Below, piece by piece: positions 1 through 9,400 of a stretch of DNA of 47,445 nucleotides. The position numbers were made by a program, and so were the translations under genes. This stretch comes from Nitrospira sp. (GTDB lineage: Bacteria > Nitrospirota > Nitrospiria > Nitrospirales > Nitrospiraceae): positions 1 through 47,445 of the forward strand of contig JALHMZ010000020.1 in the NCBI GenBank assembly GCA_022843785.1. The letters run 5' to 3'. Below the pieces are notes generated by a model. The model was not told where the DNA came from and ran no database searches. It saw only the letters and a program-made list of their open reading frames with translations. How positions within the stretch are numbered: position 1 is the first letter of the stretch; each line of letters starts with the position of its first letter.

Positions 1-31
1 CACTCATCATGACTCTGTCCTCTCCGACCAT
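1..31 (-). CDS. Transposase, first codons only (left copy)
   Basis: Reading leftwards, an ATG at 31 follows an AAAAGGAGGG ribosome-binding site by four bases and opens M-V-G-E-D-R-V-M-M-S before the window ends. A second ATG at 10 has its own GAGAGGA site. The pattern mirrors the right end of the window exactly. The beginning resembles ISNCY-family transposases as I remember them. With ten residues visible the family call is weak, but a transposase fits the duplicated inverted context. Confidence 0.45.
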   Translation of the reverse strand, partial: MVGEDRVMMS

Positions 32-119
32 CCCACCCTCCTTTTGAGAGCGAACAGTCTATCAACGATGAGGACATTTCTATTCTGCTGAAACCGGACA
101 TTGTCATTTTGGGATTACA
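1..119 (-). mobile_element. End of an insertion sequence (left copy, partial)
   Basis: These 119 bases are the exact reverse complement of the last 119 bases of the window. The match stops at base 119, where the left flank reads T and the right-hand copy reads A, so the element terminus lies at about 119/120. The short word AATGTCC occurs twice near the terminus, as subterminal repeats do in many insertion sequences. The open reading frame starting inside the repeat points left, out of the window. The family is likely ISNCY/IS1202-like, judged only from remembered start residues of such transposases. The other end of the element is outside, so no target duplication can be tested. Confidence 0.75.
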
Positions 120-168
120 TGATTCCGCTTTCTTTCTATTTGATGCCGGTCCTGCTAGAATTCGCCAT

Positions 169-1407
169 ATGAAAAACATCTTCACGATGGTCCTCGCCGG
201 CGGCAAAGGCGAACGGCTCTATCCGCTCACCGACCAGCGCGCCAAGCCGGCCGTCCCATTCGGAGGCAAGTACCGCATCATCGACTTCACCTTGAGCAAT
301 TGCCTGAATTCCGGGCTCCGGAAAATCGCAGTCCTCATCCAATACAAATCGCACTCGCTCGACCGGCATATCCGGGTCGGCTGGAATGTGCTCAATGCCG
401 AGCTCGGAGAATATATCGCCTCCGTCCCTCCCCAGCAGCGCATCAGCGAAGACTGGTATAAAGGCACCGCCGATGCCGTCTACCAAAACATGTTCCTGCT
501 CGACAGCGAGCAGCCGGAATTTCTCCTCATCCTGGCCGGCGATCACATCTACAAGATGAATTACGCCGAGATGTATTACTGGCTGATGGCCAAGCAGGCC
601 GACGCGGTGGTCGGTGCCATCGACATCCCGATTCAGGACGCCTCACGATTCGGCGTGATCTCCGTCGACGAAAACTATCGCATCGTCCGGTTCGACGAAA
701 AACCGGCCCAGCCTACTCATGTGCCGGGAGACCCCGCCCATGCGTTCGCCTCGATGGGCATCTATTTGTTCCGCACCAGCGCGATTCGCAAATTCCTGAT
801 GGCAGACGCCCAGGAATCCGGCGCCCACGACTTCGGCAGGAACATCATTCCCCGGATGATCGAGGAACAACGCGTCTACGCGTTTAAGTTTCAGGATGCG
901 AATAAGAAAGCCGTCCAGTACTGGCGCGATATCGGTACACTCGATGCCTACTGGGAAGCCAACATGGATCTGGTCGCCGTCGATCCCCAATTCAATCTCT
1001 ACGATCACGATTGGCCGATCCGCACCTACCAGGGCCAATTCCCTCCGGCCAAGTTTGTCTTCTCCCAGGACTATCAGGGGGGGCGTATGGGCGTCGCGCT
1101 CGATTCAGTCGTCTGCGGCGGCTGCATCGTCTCCGGCGCGCGAGTCCAGAATTCCGTGCTGTCGCCCAACGTCCGTGTCCTGGACCATGCCGACGTCCGC
1201 GAATCCATCCTGATGGAAAACGTCACAATCGGCGCCCACAGCCGCATCAAACGCGCCATCATCGACAAAGACGTCACGATTCCCCCGCACACGGAGATCG
1301 GATACAACCGGGACGCCGATGCCCAGCAATTCACGATGACCGATTCAGGTCTCGTGGTCATATCAAAGGGAATGAAGCTGCATGCCCCCGTCGATTCACC
1401 CGGTTGA
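169..1407 (+). CDS. glgC: Glucose-1-phosphate adenylyltransferase
   Basis: This enzyme makes ADP-glucose from glucose 1-phosphate and ATP, the committed step of bacterial glycogen synthesis in the cytoplasm. The 412-residue protein opens with MKNIFTMVLAGGKGERLYPL, the nucleotidyltransferase signature, followed by the RAKPAVPFGG substrate loop. It continues through DHIYKMNY and ends with the left-handed beta-helix region that carries the allosteric sites. The frame is open up to a TTG at 109, but family proteins start at the MKN methionine, so I chose 169. No good ribosome-binding site precedes it. The insertion sequence ends only 50 bases upstream, so the native promoter may have been replaced. 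The 3' end overlaps the next gene by 26 bases. Confidence 0.93.
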   Translation: MKNIFTMVLAGGKGERLYPLTDQRAKPAVPFGGKYRIIDFTLSNCLNSGLRKIAVLIQYKSHSLDRHIRVGWNVLNAELGEYIASVPPQQRISEDWYKGTADAVYQNMFLLDSEQPEFLLILAGDHIYKMNYAEMYYWLMAKQADAVVGAIDIPIQDASRFGVISVDENYRIVRFDEKPAQPTHVPGDPAHAFASMGIYLFRTSAIRKFLMADAQESGAHDFGRNIIPRMIEEQRVYAFKFQDANKKAVQYWRDIGTLDAYWEANMDLVAVDPQFNLYDHDWPIRTYQGQFPPAKFVFSQDYQGGRMGVALDSVVCGGCIVSGARVQNSVLSPNVRVLDHADVRESILMENVTIGAHSRIKRAIIDKDVTIPPHTEIGYNRDADAQQFTMTDSGLVVISKGMKLHAPVDSPG

Positions 1408-3241
1408 TCTTATCGCCTCGCTCCGCCAGAAGCACCTGACGCCCGCCATCGTGTTTCTCACATCTCGACGCGCCTGCGATGAGGCGATGCAATCCTTCGA
1501 CCATGCCGATATCGTACTGCCGCCGGTGCGCCAGGATGCGATTGCGGCGGCGCTTGAACGGGTCATCACGCAATATCCCAGCGTCGCAGAGCACCCGCTG
1601 ATTCCCACGGTGCAGCGGATCGGCGTCGCCGCCCATCATGCCGGCCACTTGCCCTCCTGGAAAATCGCCATCGAAGAATTGATGCGGCAGGGCTGCCTTG
1701 ATGCGGTATTTGCCACCACCACCTTGGCCGCCGGTGTCGACTTTCCCGCCCGCACGGTCATCATCACCCAATCCAGCATCCGCAAGTCGCGCGATTTCAC
1801 CGACCTCACCATCGGCGAAGTGCAGCAGATCGCGGGACGAGCCGGCCGCCGTGGAAAAGATCAGGTTGGATTTGCGGTCATCACACCCTCTCCCTATATC
1901 GATCTGGGCGTCCTCACGAAGGGGTTCACCGGCCATCCGGAATCCATCGATAGCCAATTCAGTATCAGCTACCCCATGGTGTTGAATCTGTTGAAAGCTC
2001 ACCCCCATGAACAAATTCAGGCGATCCTGGCCAAGAGCTTTGCCCAATTCCAGCTCAACCAGCGGGCCGAGCTGTTGGAACGAAAACTGGATGGGCTCCA
2101 TGTACAGATGGAACCGTTCGGCCCCCGCGTCTGCACCGATTGGATCAGCCAGTGGCAGACCTTCGATCAAGTCCGAAGACAACGACCGCAACGCCACCAG
2201 ATCCGCAAACATGAATCGCCGGAGCTGTCCGCCCGCTTCCATTTCATGACACCGGGACGTGTGGTCGGGCTCGCGCGAGGACGCGGGATCGTCCTCCGCC
2301 AATACCGCAGCAAGGGCCAGAAGAATCCGATGATTTCCGTCCTGCGACTGGACGGCGCCGTCACCGAATGTCCCGCGTCAAATGTGGGGGATATCTTCGA
2401 CCGGATATTTGAATGCGACGAAACTCCGGCGTTTCCCTGGTGCTCCGCCGCCGCCTTCGACGAACTCAGCTATCAACTGACAGAACTCCCCACCCGACTG
2501 CCGACGCTGCCTATTATGGTGCCCAAGGACTCGGAAGTGCTCCCGGATGCGATCGTCCAATCTCTCGGCGACTTTCCCTGCCCGAGCTGTCCATCGCGGC
2601 CGGCCTGCCAGAAGGACTTTGCGACTGCGCTCCGCCTCCGCCAGGAACAGCACCGCCACACCAAATCCATCCAGGCGCTACGGGCCAGCCTCTGGCATCG
2701 GTTCCAGGAGCGAGTCGAGGTGCTCCAGAAATTCGGTTATCTGTCACCCTCTGCCCATCTCACGGACGAAGGGGAATGGGCGCGGCTCATCCGCATCGAT
2801 CATTCATTGCTCATTACCGAGATGATTCGGGCCGAAGCCTTTACCGGCGCCGACCCGTCCCTCCTCACCGGCGTCATGGCCAGCATCACGCATGACGACG
2901 ACCGTCCCGGCTCGTTTCCACGCATCAGCCCCGGATTGAGTTCCCTCCTGGGCCAGGTGCGTAAACTGGCGGAGAGCCTGTCCCCCTATGAAGAGCCCCC
3001 GCTGTTACGGGCGGATGTTGCCGCACTGGCCGAACGCTGGATCGCCGACCCCACACTCACATGGATCGGCCTCTGCCGTTTGACAACGATGGCGGAAGGC
3101 GACATTTACCGGCTGCTCGCCAGAACCCTGGAGTTTCTGTCGCAGATCCACACCCTGCGCGCGACCCATCCGGGCTTGGCCGACACGGCATCACGCGCAA
3201 TCACCCTGATCCGCCGCGGCGTGCTGGAGGAATTGCCATGA
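1382..3241 (+). CDS. Ski2-like DExH helicase, C-terminal half as a separate gene
   Basis: This 619-residue protein carries only the second RecA domain and C-terminal region of a Ski2/Mtr4-like RNA/DNA helicase. Visible motifs are the HPVDLI lead-in (6-11), motif IV region AIVFLTSRRACDEA (22-35), motif V TTTLAAGVDFPARTVI (112-127) and motif VI QIAGRAGRRGKD (149-160). A cysteine cluster of form C-x2-C-x5-C lies near residue 400, as in full-length relatives. There is no Walker A or DExH box here. These are in the next gene (3299-4363), so the halves lie in reversed order. ATG 1382 is the first start after an in-frame stop at 1373-1375. It overlaps the end of glgC, which suggests translational coupling. 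The two halves probably reassociate, but activity is unproven. Confidence 0.85.
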   Translation: MPPSIHPVDLIASLRQKHLTPAIVFLTSRRACDEAMQSFDHADIVLPPVRQDAIAAALERVITQYPSVAEHPLIPTVQRIGVAAHHAGHLPSWKIAIEELMRQGCLDAVFATTTLAAGVDFPARTVIITQSSIRKSRDFTDLTIGEVQQIAGRAGRRGKDQVGFAVITPSPYIDLGVLTKGFTGHPESIDSQFSISYPMVLNLLKAHPHEQIQAILAKSFAQFQLNQRAELLERKLDGLHVQMEPFGPRVCTDWISQWQTFDQVRRQRPQRHQIRKHESPELSARFHFMTPGRVVGLARGRGIVLRQYRSKGQKNPMISVLRLDGAVTECPASNVGDIFDRIFECDETPAFPWCSAAAFDELSYQLTELPTRLPTLPIMVPKDSEVLPDAIVQSLGDFPCPSCPSRPACQKDFATALRLRQEQHRHTKSIQALRASLWHRFQERVEVLQKFGYLSPSAHLTDEGEWARLIRIDHSLLITEMIRAEAFTGADPSLLTGVMASITHDDDRPGSFPRISPGLSSLLGQVRKLAESLSPYEEPPLLRADVAALAERWIADPTLTWIGLCRLTTMAEGDIYRLLARTLEFLSQIHTLRATHPGLADTASRAITLIRRGVLEELP

Positions 3242-3298
3242 CCGAACGGCGTCATTCATCGCCTCACGCCTAACTTTTAACGCCTTACGAAGACCACT

Positions 3299-4363
3299 AT
3301 GACCATCGACGAACTCGAACAACTACTCGTTCAGCAACCGGTCGCAGTCCTGCATCGCTTGGCGCGCGGCCGTGTTCATCGACACTTTCGGGCCGGCAAA
3401 CGACGCCTGATCGAGATGATTCTCCAGCATTCGAGTCAAAATCTCGCCGGCCTCGAATCTGATGTGCAGGCCCTGATCGCAGAGCGGCAATCGCAGCCGC
3501 AGCCCCCTCAGCCGCCGGCTCGCCCGGCAGGCCGTACGGCGGTTGCTCCTCCGAGAAGAACGGCCCCTCGCGGTGGAGAGCCGGAGACCGCCGAAGCCGC
3601 TGTGTCTTTGACCACCTGGCTGGAAGGGATCGGCGTTCCGGCTCCGCAACCATTTGTGCCCGATCCTTGGCAGAATGAAGCTTTGGCAGCACTCGATGAA
3701 ACGGATGTCGTCGTCAGCGTCCCGACCGGGAGCGGAAAAACCTACGTGGCGGTGGAAGCAGCGAAGCGGGCGATCGCGCACAATCAGACGGTGATCTACA
3801 CGTCGCCTTTGAAAGCGTTGTCGAATACCAAATATACGGAGTTCTCAAAAATCTTCGGCCCGGATAAGGTGGGCATCCTCACGGGAGACCGCCAGGAAAA
3901 CGGGCAGGCTCCGCTGCTGATCATGACGACAGAGATTTTACGCAATCTGCTCTACGATGCGGCGAGCGGAGAAATCGATATCAGGCTGGATACGCTCGGA
4001 CTCGTGATTTTGGACGAATCGCAATACATCGCCGACCCTGAACGCGGAGTCGTGTGGGAGGAGACCATCATTTTCTGCCCATCCCAGGCCAAGCTCCTGC
4101 TTCTGTCGGCCTCGATCGGCAATCCACAGGATATCGCCGACTGGCTGACGTCTATCCGCCCTACAACCTGTCGATTAGTCCGCCACAGCAAACGCACCGT
4201 GCCGCTGCGCGCCGGCTACCTCCATCCCAACGGTAAACTGGTACCGCTCTTCAAGACGGCAGCCATTCCCTCCGGCCACGCAGGCCACCTGCACCCCGAA
4301 GCCAAACGACTCTTTTTTGAATATGAAGAAGAGACGCTGCCGTCAGGCAGGCCACGGCGATAA
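3299..4363 (+). CDS. Ski2-like DExH helicase, N-terminal (ATP-binding) half as a separate gene
   Basis: This 354-residue protein carries the first RecA domain of the same helicase type. It shows a Q-like motif DPWQNEA (122-128), Walker A PTGSGKT (142-148), motif Ia TSPLKALSNTKY (168-179), motif Ib TTEILRN (210-216), motif II DESQ (239-242, in place of DEVH/DECH) and motif III SAS (270-272). The first 100 residues hold a short helical region and a Pro/Gln-rich linker. The protein stops just where full-length relatives lead into the HPVDLI segment, which begins the upstream gene. Only 57 bases separate the two genes. The ribosome-binding site is poor, so translation may depend on the upstream gene. 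It could be a decaying fragment, but every ATPase motif is intact. Confidence 0.85.
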   Translation: MTIDELEQLLVQQPVAVLHRLARGRVHRHFRAGKRRLIEMILQHSSQNLAGLESDVQALIAERQSQPQPPQPPARPAGRTAVAPPRRTAPRGGEPETAEAAVSLTTWLEGIGVPAPQPFVPDPWQNEALAALDETDVVVSVPTGSGKTYVAVEAAKRAIAHNQTVIYTSPLKALSNTKYTEFSKIFGPDKVGILTGDRQENGQAPLLIMTTEILRNLLYDAASGEIDIRLDTLGLVILDESQYIADPERGVVWEETIIFCPSQAKLLLLSASIGNPQDIADWLTSIRPTTCRLVRHSKRTVPLRAGYLHPNGKLVPLFKTAAIPSGHAGHLHPEAKRLFFEYEEETLPSGRPRR

Positions 4364-4385
4364 CGACGGGAACTGTTCGTCGCGA

Positions 4386-5366
4386 CTAAAACGAGGCGGT
4401 GAGACCGACCGTCGGCCCGTGGCGAATCGTTTGAAACTCGGTCAGAGGCGCCGACTGAGAGCCGCTTGCGACCGAATGGACTTCCCAGGTTCCGGTATAC
4501 GTACGATTCCACCACACACGGTAACCGGCAGTGATCGCAAGGTTGCGAGTCAGCATGAACTTGACCGTCGGCTCGGCACTGCCGCCGACTCCAACCCCCC
4601 ACATGGAAAAACTCGGGTCCTGCCGGAGGTCACCCCTCAGATGATGGACATCTTCGTTATAGATGATACTGACAGGAGTTACGAAAGCTTTCAGCCCGAC
4701 GCTCAATCGCCCGGTCAGCCGATAGTCCGTGTTGATTCCAACCTGAGGCGTAATCCAATGACTGGTATTGGTGATCGCGCGGGAGTCTGAGCTCTGAGGA
4801 AGACAGGACGTAACATTTGAATCGCATACAAGCCGATCAAATCCGGTGGCCTCATGCTCAGTTTGCCAATACCGAAGGCCTCCCACCACATCCAAATGTC
4901 CGCGCCCGTTTGGAAACTCCACCGCGCGATAGCCGACATTCCCATTGATATACCAGGTGCCCGTTCCCGTGATGTTGCTGTTTGTCCGGGAAAACAGATA
5001 TTGACCCGTCAGGTAGTCGTCATCGGTCAATCTACCGCGATCGAAATCAATGGCAAATCCCACATCACCATCGAGATGCCATCGGCGGCTAAGGTGAAGC
5101 TTGGCGCCGAATTCAATGATGTGGGTATTATTGTCTTTGTAGGTCAGCTTTGAAGTGGGATCCCCGAATGCAGGATTGATCCCGGATGCATCGTGGCTCC
5201 ACGTTGTTTGACCGTTTGTGAAGAGCCAGGACCTCGCCGACAGTTCTACGCGCGGCCTCGTCTGAGTTTCAGTATCCTGCCCCCAGGCAGAAGCCGTTGT
5301 GGTAACCGCAACCCCCAGGACAACCGCCAGCAATGGCCGCATGAGCCCGCATGTTGTAGTACTCAC
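4386..5366 (-). CDS. Outer-membrane beta-barrel protein, omptin-like fold suspected
   Basis: A 326-residue exported protein. The cleavable signal is MRPLLAVVLGVAVTTTASA, starting at residue 9. The rest alternates polar and aromatic residues in beta-strand fashion and ends in a terminal Phe (GLTASF), the usual signal for BAM insertion. Strand patterns such as HIIEFGAKLHLSRRWHLDGD and a DDDY turn recall omptin-like barrels, but I cannot align the omptin catalytic residues, so protease activity is not claimed. The start is GTG at 5366, eight bases after GGGGGAG, and overlaps the upstream stop as GTGA. A start at 5342 (residue 9) is also possible. It is convergent with the helicase gene. Confidence 0.75.
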   Translation of the reverse strand: MSTTTCGLMRPLLAVVLGVAVTTTASAWGQDTETQTRPRVELSARSWLFTNGQTTWSHDASGINPAFGDPTSKLTYKDNNTHIIEFGAKLHLSRRWHLDGDVGFAIDFDRGRLTDDDYLTGQYLFSRTNSNITGTGTWYINGNVGYRAVEFPNGRGHLDVVGGLRYWQTEHEATGFDRLVCDSNVTSCLPQSSDSRAITNTSHWITPQVGINTDYRLTGRLSVGLKAFVTPVSIIYNEDVHHLRGDLRQDPSFSMWGVGVGGSAEPTVKFMLTRNLAITAGYRVWWNRTYTGTWEVHSVASGSQSAPLTEFQTIRHGPTVGLTASF

Positions 5367-5632
5367 CGTCTGACTCCCCCTCGCTGAATCACCACAGTGT
5401 CATAGCACCGTTCGGCTGTATCCGGCATGACCCGTTGGCAGGATGCACGGATATCTTCTTGTTGGAATTGGCGTTGAATCGATGCGGAGAACCAGACCAA
5501 CCAGGTTCCGATCACCGCCACAAGCACCGCCCCCGCCGCTAAGTATCCCCAGCCCATCCATGACGATGTCGCAGCAGGCGCCGCAGGCACAGACGGCGCT
5601 TCTTCATCAGACACAAGATGAACCGACGGCAT
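5363..5632 (-). CDS. Small single-span membrane protein, function unknown
   Basis: An 89-residue protein with an acidic, Pro/Ala-rich N-terminus, one transmembrane helix (GWGYLAAGAVLVAVIGTWLV) and a short C-terminal part with two cysteines (ASCQ and RCYD) that could form a disulphide. ATG 5632 was chosen over the longer frame starting at 5674 because AGGAGA lies eight bases upstream. The stop overlaps the GTG of the beta-barrel gene, so the two are probably one transcript and translationally coupled. I do not recognise the family. A role linked to the barrel protein is inferred from coupling alone. Confidence 0.65.
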   Translation of the reverse strand: MPSVHLVSDEEAPSVPAAPAATSSWMGWGYLAAGAVLVAVIGTWLVWFSASIQRQFQQEDIRASCQRVMPDTAERCYDTVVIQRGGVRR

Positions 5633-5908
5633 AACCGGCTCTCCTATTCTTTGATCCAATTTCTCAAGCCACAAAGCCGACGCCCGACGCCAATCATACC
5701 TGAGGCGTTACATCCTGAATAGACTTTTCAGTTCTCCATCAAGTCTCGCAGGACCGGTACGATCATCTTTTCTACACTCCCCCACAGAAAAGAACTGGAA
5801 CTCGGATCGGTCATCTTGGTAAGATGCGCACCTCGGTGGGGTCAGCGGAAGGAGCAGCACCAACCTGCCTCATGTCCGCCCCTGCCAGTCCTGAACCAGC
5901 AGTTGCGT

Positions 5909-5984
5909 GCCGAGGTAGCTCAGTTGGTAGAGCACAGCCCTGAAAAGGCTGGTGTCGACAGTTCGATTCTGTCCCTCGGCACCA
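5909..5984 (+). tRNA. tRNA-Phe (GAA)
   Basis: The acceptor stem GCCGAGG pairs with CCTCGGC, followed by discriminator A and an encoded CCA (5982-5984). The D arm is GCTC-AGTTGGTAG-AGC. The anticodon stem CAGCC/GGCTG encloses the loop CTGAAAA with anticodon GAA. The T arm is GACAG-TTCGATT-CTGTC. All stems are perfect. The gene stands alone between the small membrane-protein gene and the metal-efflux operon. Confidence 0.97.
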
Positions 5985-6048
5985 CTCGCCACATGCGCCG
6001 GATACTTCTCTGACAGTTGAAAACGGTTCCTGGTCTGACGGCAGGCCG

Positions 6049-6405
6049 CTACTTGGCCAGCGACCTGATATAGGCGAGCACGGCCCGGCTGTCTTGTTCG
6101 GAGAGCCGACCTTTCCATGATGGCATATTCGGATTTCCTTCATGGATGGTCTTGAGCAAGGCCGACTCGGACTTCTTTTTGATCGAAGGCGACGTGAAGT
6201 TGGCAGGATCGGCGCCCAGAAGTTTGTAGCCTCCCCCGTCGCCTGCGGCTCCATGGCAGCCGGCGCAATACTTGGCGTACACTTTCTTTCCTTTGGCCAT
6301 GTGAGCCTGCTCTGAATCGGCCACAACTTGCCCATAGACTGGCGACTGCCCGACCCCCACTACCGCCATCAGAATCAGTCCTAGCCCGATCTGCGCCGCA
6401 TTCAT
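6049..6405 (-). CDS. Monohaem c-type cytochrome, exported
   Basis: A 118-residue class I cytochrome c. An N-terminal signal peptide precedes the mature part, the haem-binding motif is CAGCH (47-51), and Met94 in the segment NPNMPSW is the probable axial ligand. The C-terminal helix SEQDSRAVLAYIRSLAK is typical of the SoxX/cbb3-like small cytochrome fold. The start ATG 6405 overlaps the stop of the RND pump gene as ATGA, so it is made from the pump transcript by coupling. The longer open frame upstream lacks a signal peptide. A periplasmic electron-transfer role is known for the family. Why it is tied to a metal pump is unclear. Confidence 0.88.
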   Translation of the reverse strand: MNAAQIGLGLILMAVVGVGQSPVYGQVVADSEQAHMAKGKKVYAKYCAGCHGAAGDGGGYKLLGADPANFTSPSIKKKSESALLKTIHEGNPNMPSWKGRLSEQDSRAVLAYIRSLAK

Positions 6406-9400
6406 GAGGTCACCCTCGCTTGTTCCGGGTCCGACCCGCCCACTGGGTCTTCGCCGAACCCGTCTGGCTCCGCCCCTGATTGTTGCCCATCTGCCTCCGG
6501 TGAGGACCCGGCCGACCGGCCTTCCATCCACTGATACAAGACCGGCAGCAGGATCAGCGTCAGGAATGTCGATGAGACCAGTCCTCCGATCACAACGATC
6601 GCCAACGGCCGTTGGACCTCCGACCCGATGCCGGTCGCGAAGGCGAGCGGCACCAGCCCAAGCAGCGCCACCAACGCCGTCATCAACACCGGACGTAACC
6701 GCAAGAGCGCACCGGAGGTGACCGCTTCATCCAAGCCATACCCGTCATCACGGAGTTTGTTCATGTAGGAGACGAGCACGATGCCGTTCAGCACCGCGAC
6801 ACCGAACAGATTGATAAATCCGACAGAAGCCGGCACGCTGAGATACTCACCCGTCAGCCACAGGGCGACAATCCCGCCGATCAAGGCAAACGGCAGATTC
6901 AAAATGATGAGCGTCGCCTGGCGGAGCGAGTTGAAGGTCGAATACAACAAGAAGAAGATCAACCCGATGGTGATGGGAACGATGACGCGCAGCTTGGCCA
7001 TTGCCCGCTCCATGTTCTCAAATGAACCGCCCCAGACTACGGTATAGCCAGCCGGCAAATGGACACGTTCGGTGATCTTCTGCTGCGCTTCCGCGACCAA
7101 GCTGCCGATATCCCGCCCCATCGTGTTGAAGCCGATTGACGCATACCGCTGGAGCCGTTCGCGGCTGATCCGGCCAGGCCCTTCTTCCAGCTTCACGGTG
7201 GCAAGATCTGACAGCGGAATCAGCGCGCCGGAGCCATCGCTCATCAAAATATTGCTGATCGTCTCAATGCTGTCCCGGTATTGCTCAGGAAAACGGACCA
7301 CCAGATCGAACCGCTGCTGTCCCTCATACACCCGGGTTGCTTCTTGGCCGCCGATCGCCGTGGTAATCAGCTGCCGCACGTCGGCTACGTTGATGCCGTG
7401 TCGGGCAATTCTGGCCCGGTCGATGTCGATCGTGAGATAGGGCTGTCCGAACAACTGCTCCACCTTGATGTCACGGACACCGGAGACCTTGCCGAGCACA
7501 CCGGCGATCTCCTCCGCCTTATTTTTGAGAATCTCCAGGTCCTCGCCGAATAGTTTGACCGTCGCTTCCGTCCGCACACCGGAAATCAATTCGTCGACCC
7601 GTTGTTGAATGGGCTGGCTGATCAGGAAGGTCGCGCCGGACACCTGCGACAGCCGCTCGCGGAACTTCTGCATCAGCTGGGGCATGGTTTTCGCCGTCGT
7701 CCATTGATCCAGCGGCCGCAACCGAACGACGGGATCGCTTTCATTCGGCTCCTGGGGATCGTTCCCCAGTTCGGTCCGTCCGATCTTGGACACCACCATC
7801 TCCACTTCCGGAAATTCCATGATCGCCTGCTGCATCCGCTTCTCAATCTCGATCGAGGCCTGGAGCGACACGCTCGGCAGCCGGATCGTTTGCGGAGCGG
7901 CCGTTCCCTCGTTGAGCGTCGGGATAAATTCGCTTCCGAGAAACGGCACCAGGCTGAGACTGGCGAGCAGGGCCCCGATTGCCAGCGCCACGACAACGGT
8001 TCTGTGCCCAAGCGCCCACCGAAGCGCCGGCGCATAGATCCCTTTCAATTGGCGGACGATCCAGGGATCGTGCTCCGGCCCCCGCTTCAACATCAAGGAA
8101 CAGAGGACAGGCGACAGGGTCAGCGACAAAACGAGCGACACCAACAGCGCGATCATGATGGTGTAGGCGAGCGGCTTGAACATCTTGCCTTCCATCCCGT
8201 GAAGCGAGAGCAACGGGAGGAATACCAAGATGATAATGAGAATGCCGAATACCACGGGCTGGCCCACTTCCTTGACGGCATCCGTAATCACCCGCAGTCG
8301 AGGCACTGCGGCCGTCGAATGGTCCGAGAGATGGCGATAGACATTCTCCACGACCACGACCGAGCCGTCTACGATCATGCCGATCGCGATGGCCAGTCCG
8401 CCCAGCGACATGAGATTGATCGTCAACCCGATTTGCCCCATGATGATAAAGGTAGCCAACGGCCCCAACAGTAGCGTGCCGACAACGATCACGGCGCTAC
8501 GAACATTGCCCAGAAACAGGAACAGCACGACAATGACCAACACCACGCCCTCGGCCAGCGACTTGTAGACCGTATTCAACGCGGCGGTGATCAACTCGAT
8601 CCGGTCGTAGAACGGCACGATCCGCAGCCCAGCCGGCAGCAGACCTTTCGCGTGGATGTCATCGACTCGGCTCTTGATGCCTTCGACGACGTCACGCGCG
8701 TTGCCGCCTCGCAGCATCAGGACAATCCCGCTCACCACCTCGCGATCACCGTTCAAGAGTGTGGCGCCGTGCCGAACGGCATGGTCGATGAGCACCTGCG
8801 CGACGTCTCCCACAAAGACGGGCGTGCCTCCGGTTTCCTTTACGACGATCCGTTCGATGTCCTGTAGCGAGCGGATCAGCCCCACACCCCGCACGATATA
8901 CTTCTCGTCATGTTTCTCCAAAATATTGCCACCCGCGTTGGCGTTGTTGCTGGCCACCGCCTCGAACACCTCCTGCAGCGTGATGTTGTACTTTCGCAGC
9001 ATGGCCGGCTCGACCAGGACTTGGTATTGCTTGACATAGCCCCCCATTGAATTGACATCAATCACCTCGGGGGTACTCTTCAACAACGGTCGAATGATCC
9101 AGTCCTGGATGGTGCGTTCATCGATCAATCGCTGATTGTCCGCTGTCGCATCCGCGGGTAATCCCCGCGGGCTCTCAAGGTAGTACTGAAACACTTCGCC
9201 AAGACCCGTGCTGTTCGGAATCAGCATCGGATCCGCGCCGGGAGGCAGAAGTTCTTTGACTTCGAGGAGCCGCTCGAGAACCAGTTGACGCGCCAGATTG
9301 ATGTCCATCGAGTCGTCGAACACAATCGTGACGAGGGAGAGACCGACCTTGGTGAGCGACCGCATTTCGGTCAACGCGGGAACGCCTGTCAGTTGAAGCT

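Noticed and set aside
1358..2302. Minus-strand frame opposite the helicase C-terminal half
   Set aside because: No ribosome-binding site or family; the helicase motifs on the plus strand are unmistakable.
1376..4363. Helicase order as a simple frameshift or internal stop
   Set aside because: A frameshift cannot reverse motif order; motifs IV-VI precede motifs I-III in the DNA, so a rearrangement or permutation is needed.
7602..8474. Plus-strand frame opposite the RND pump gene
   Set aside because: Product full of His/Arg/Gln with no domain; explained by codon bias of the pump gene.
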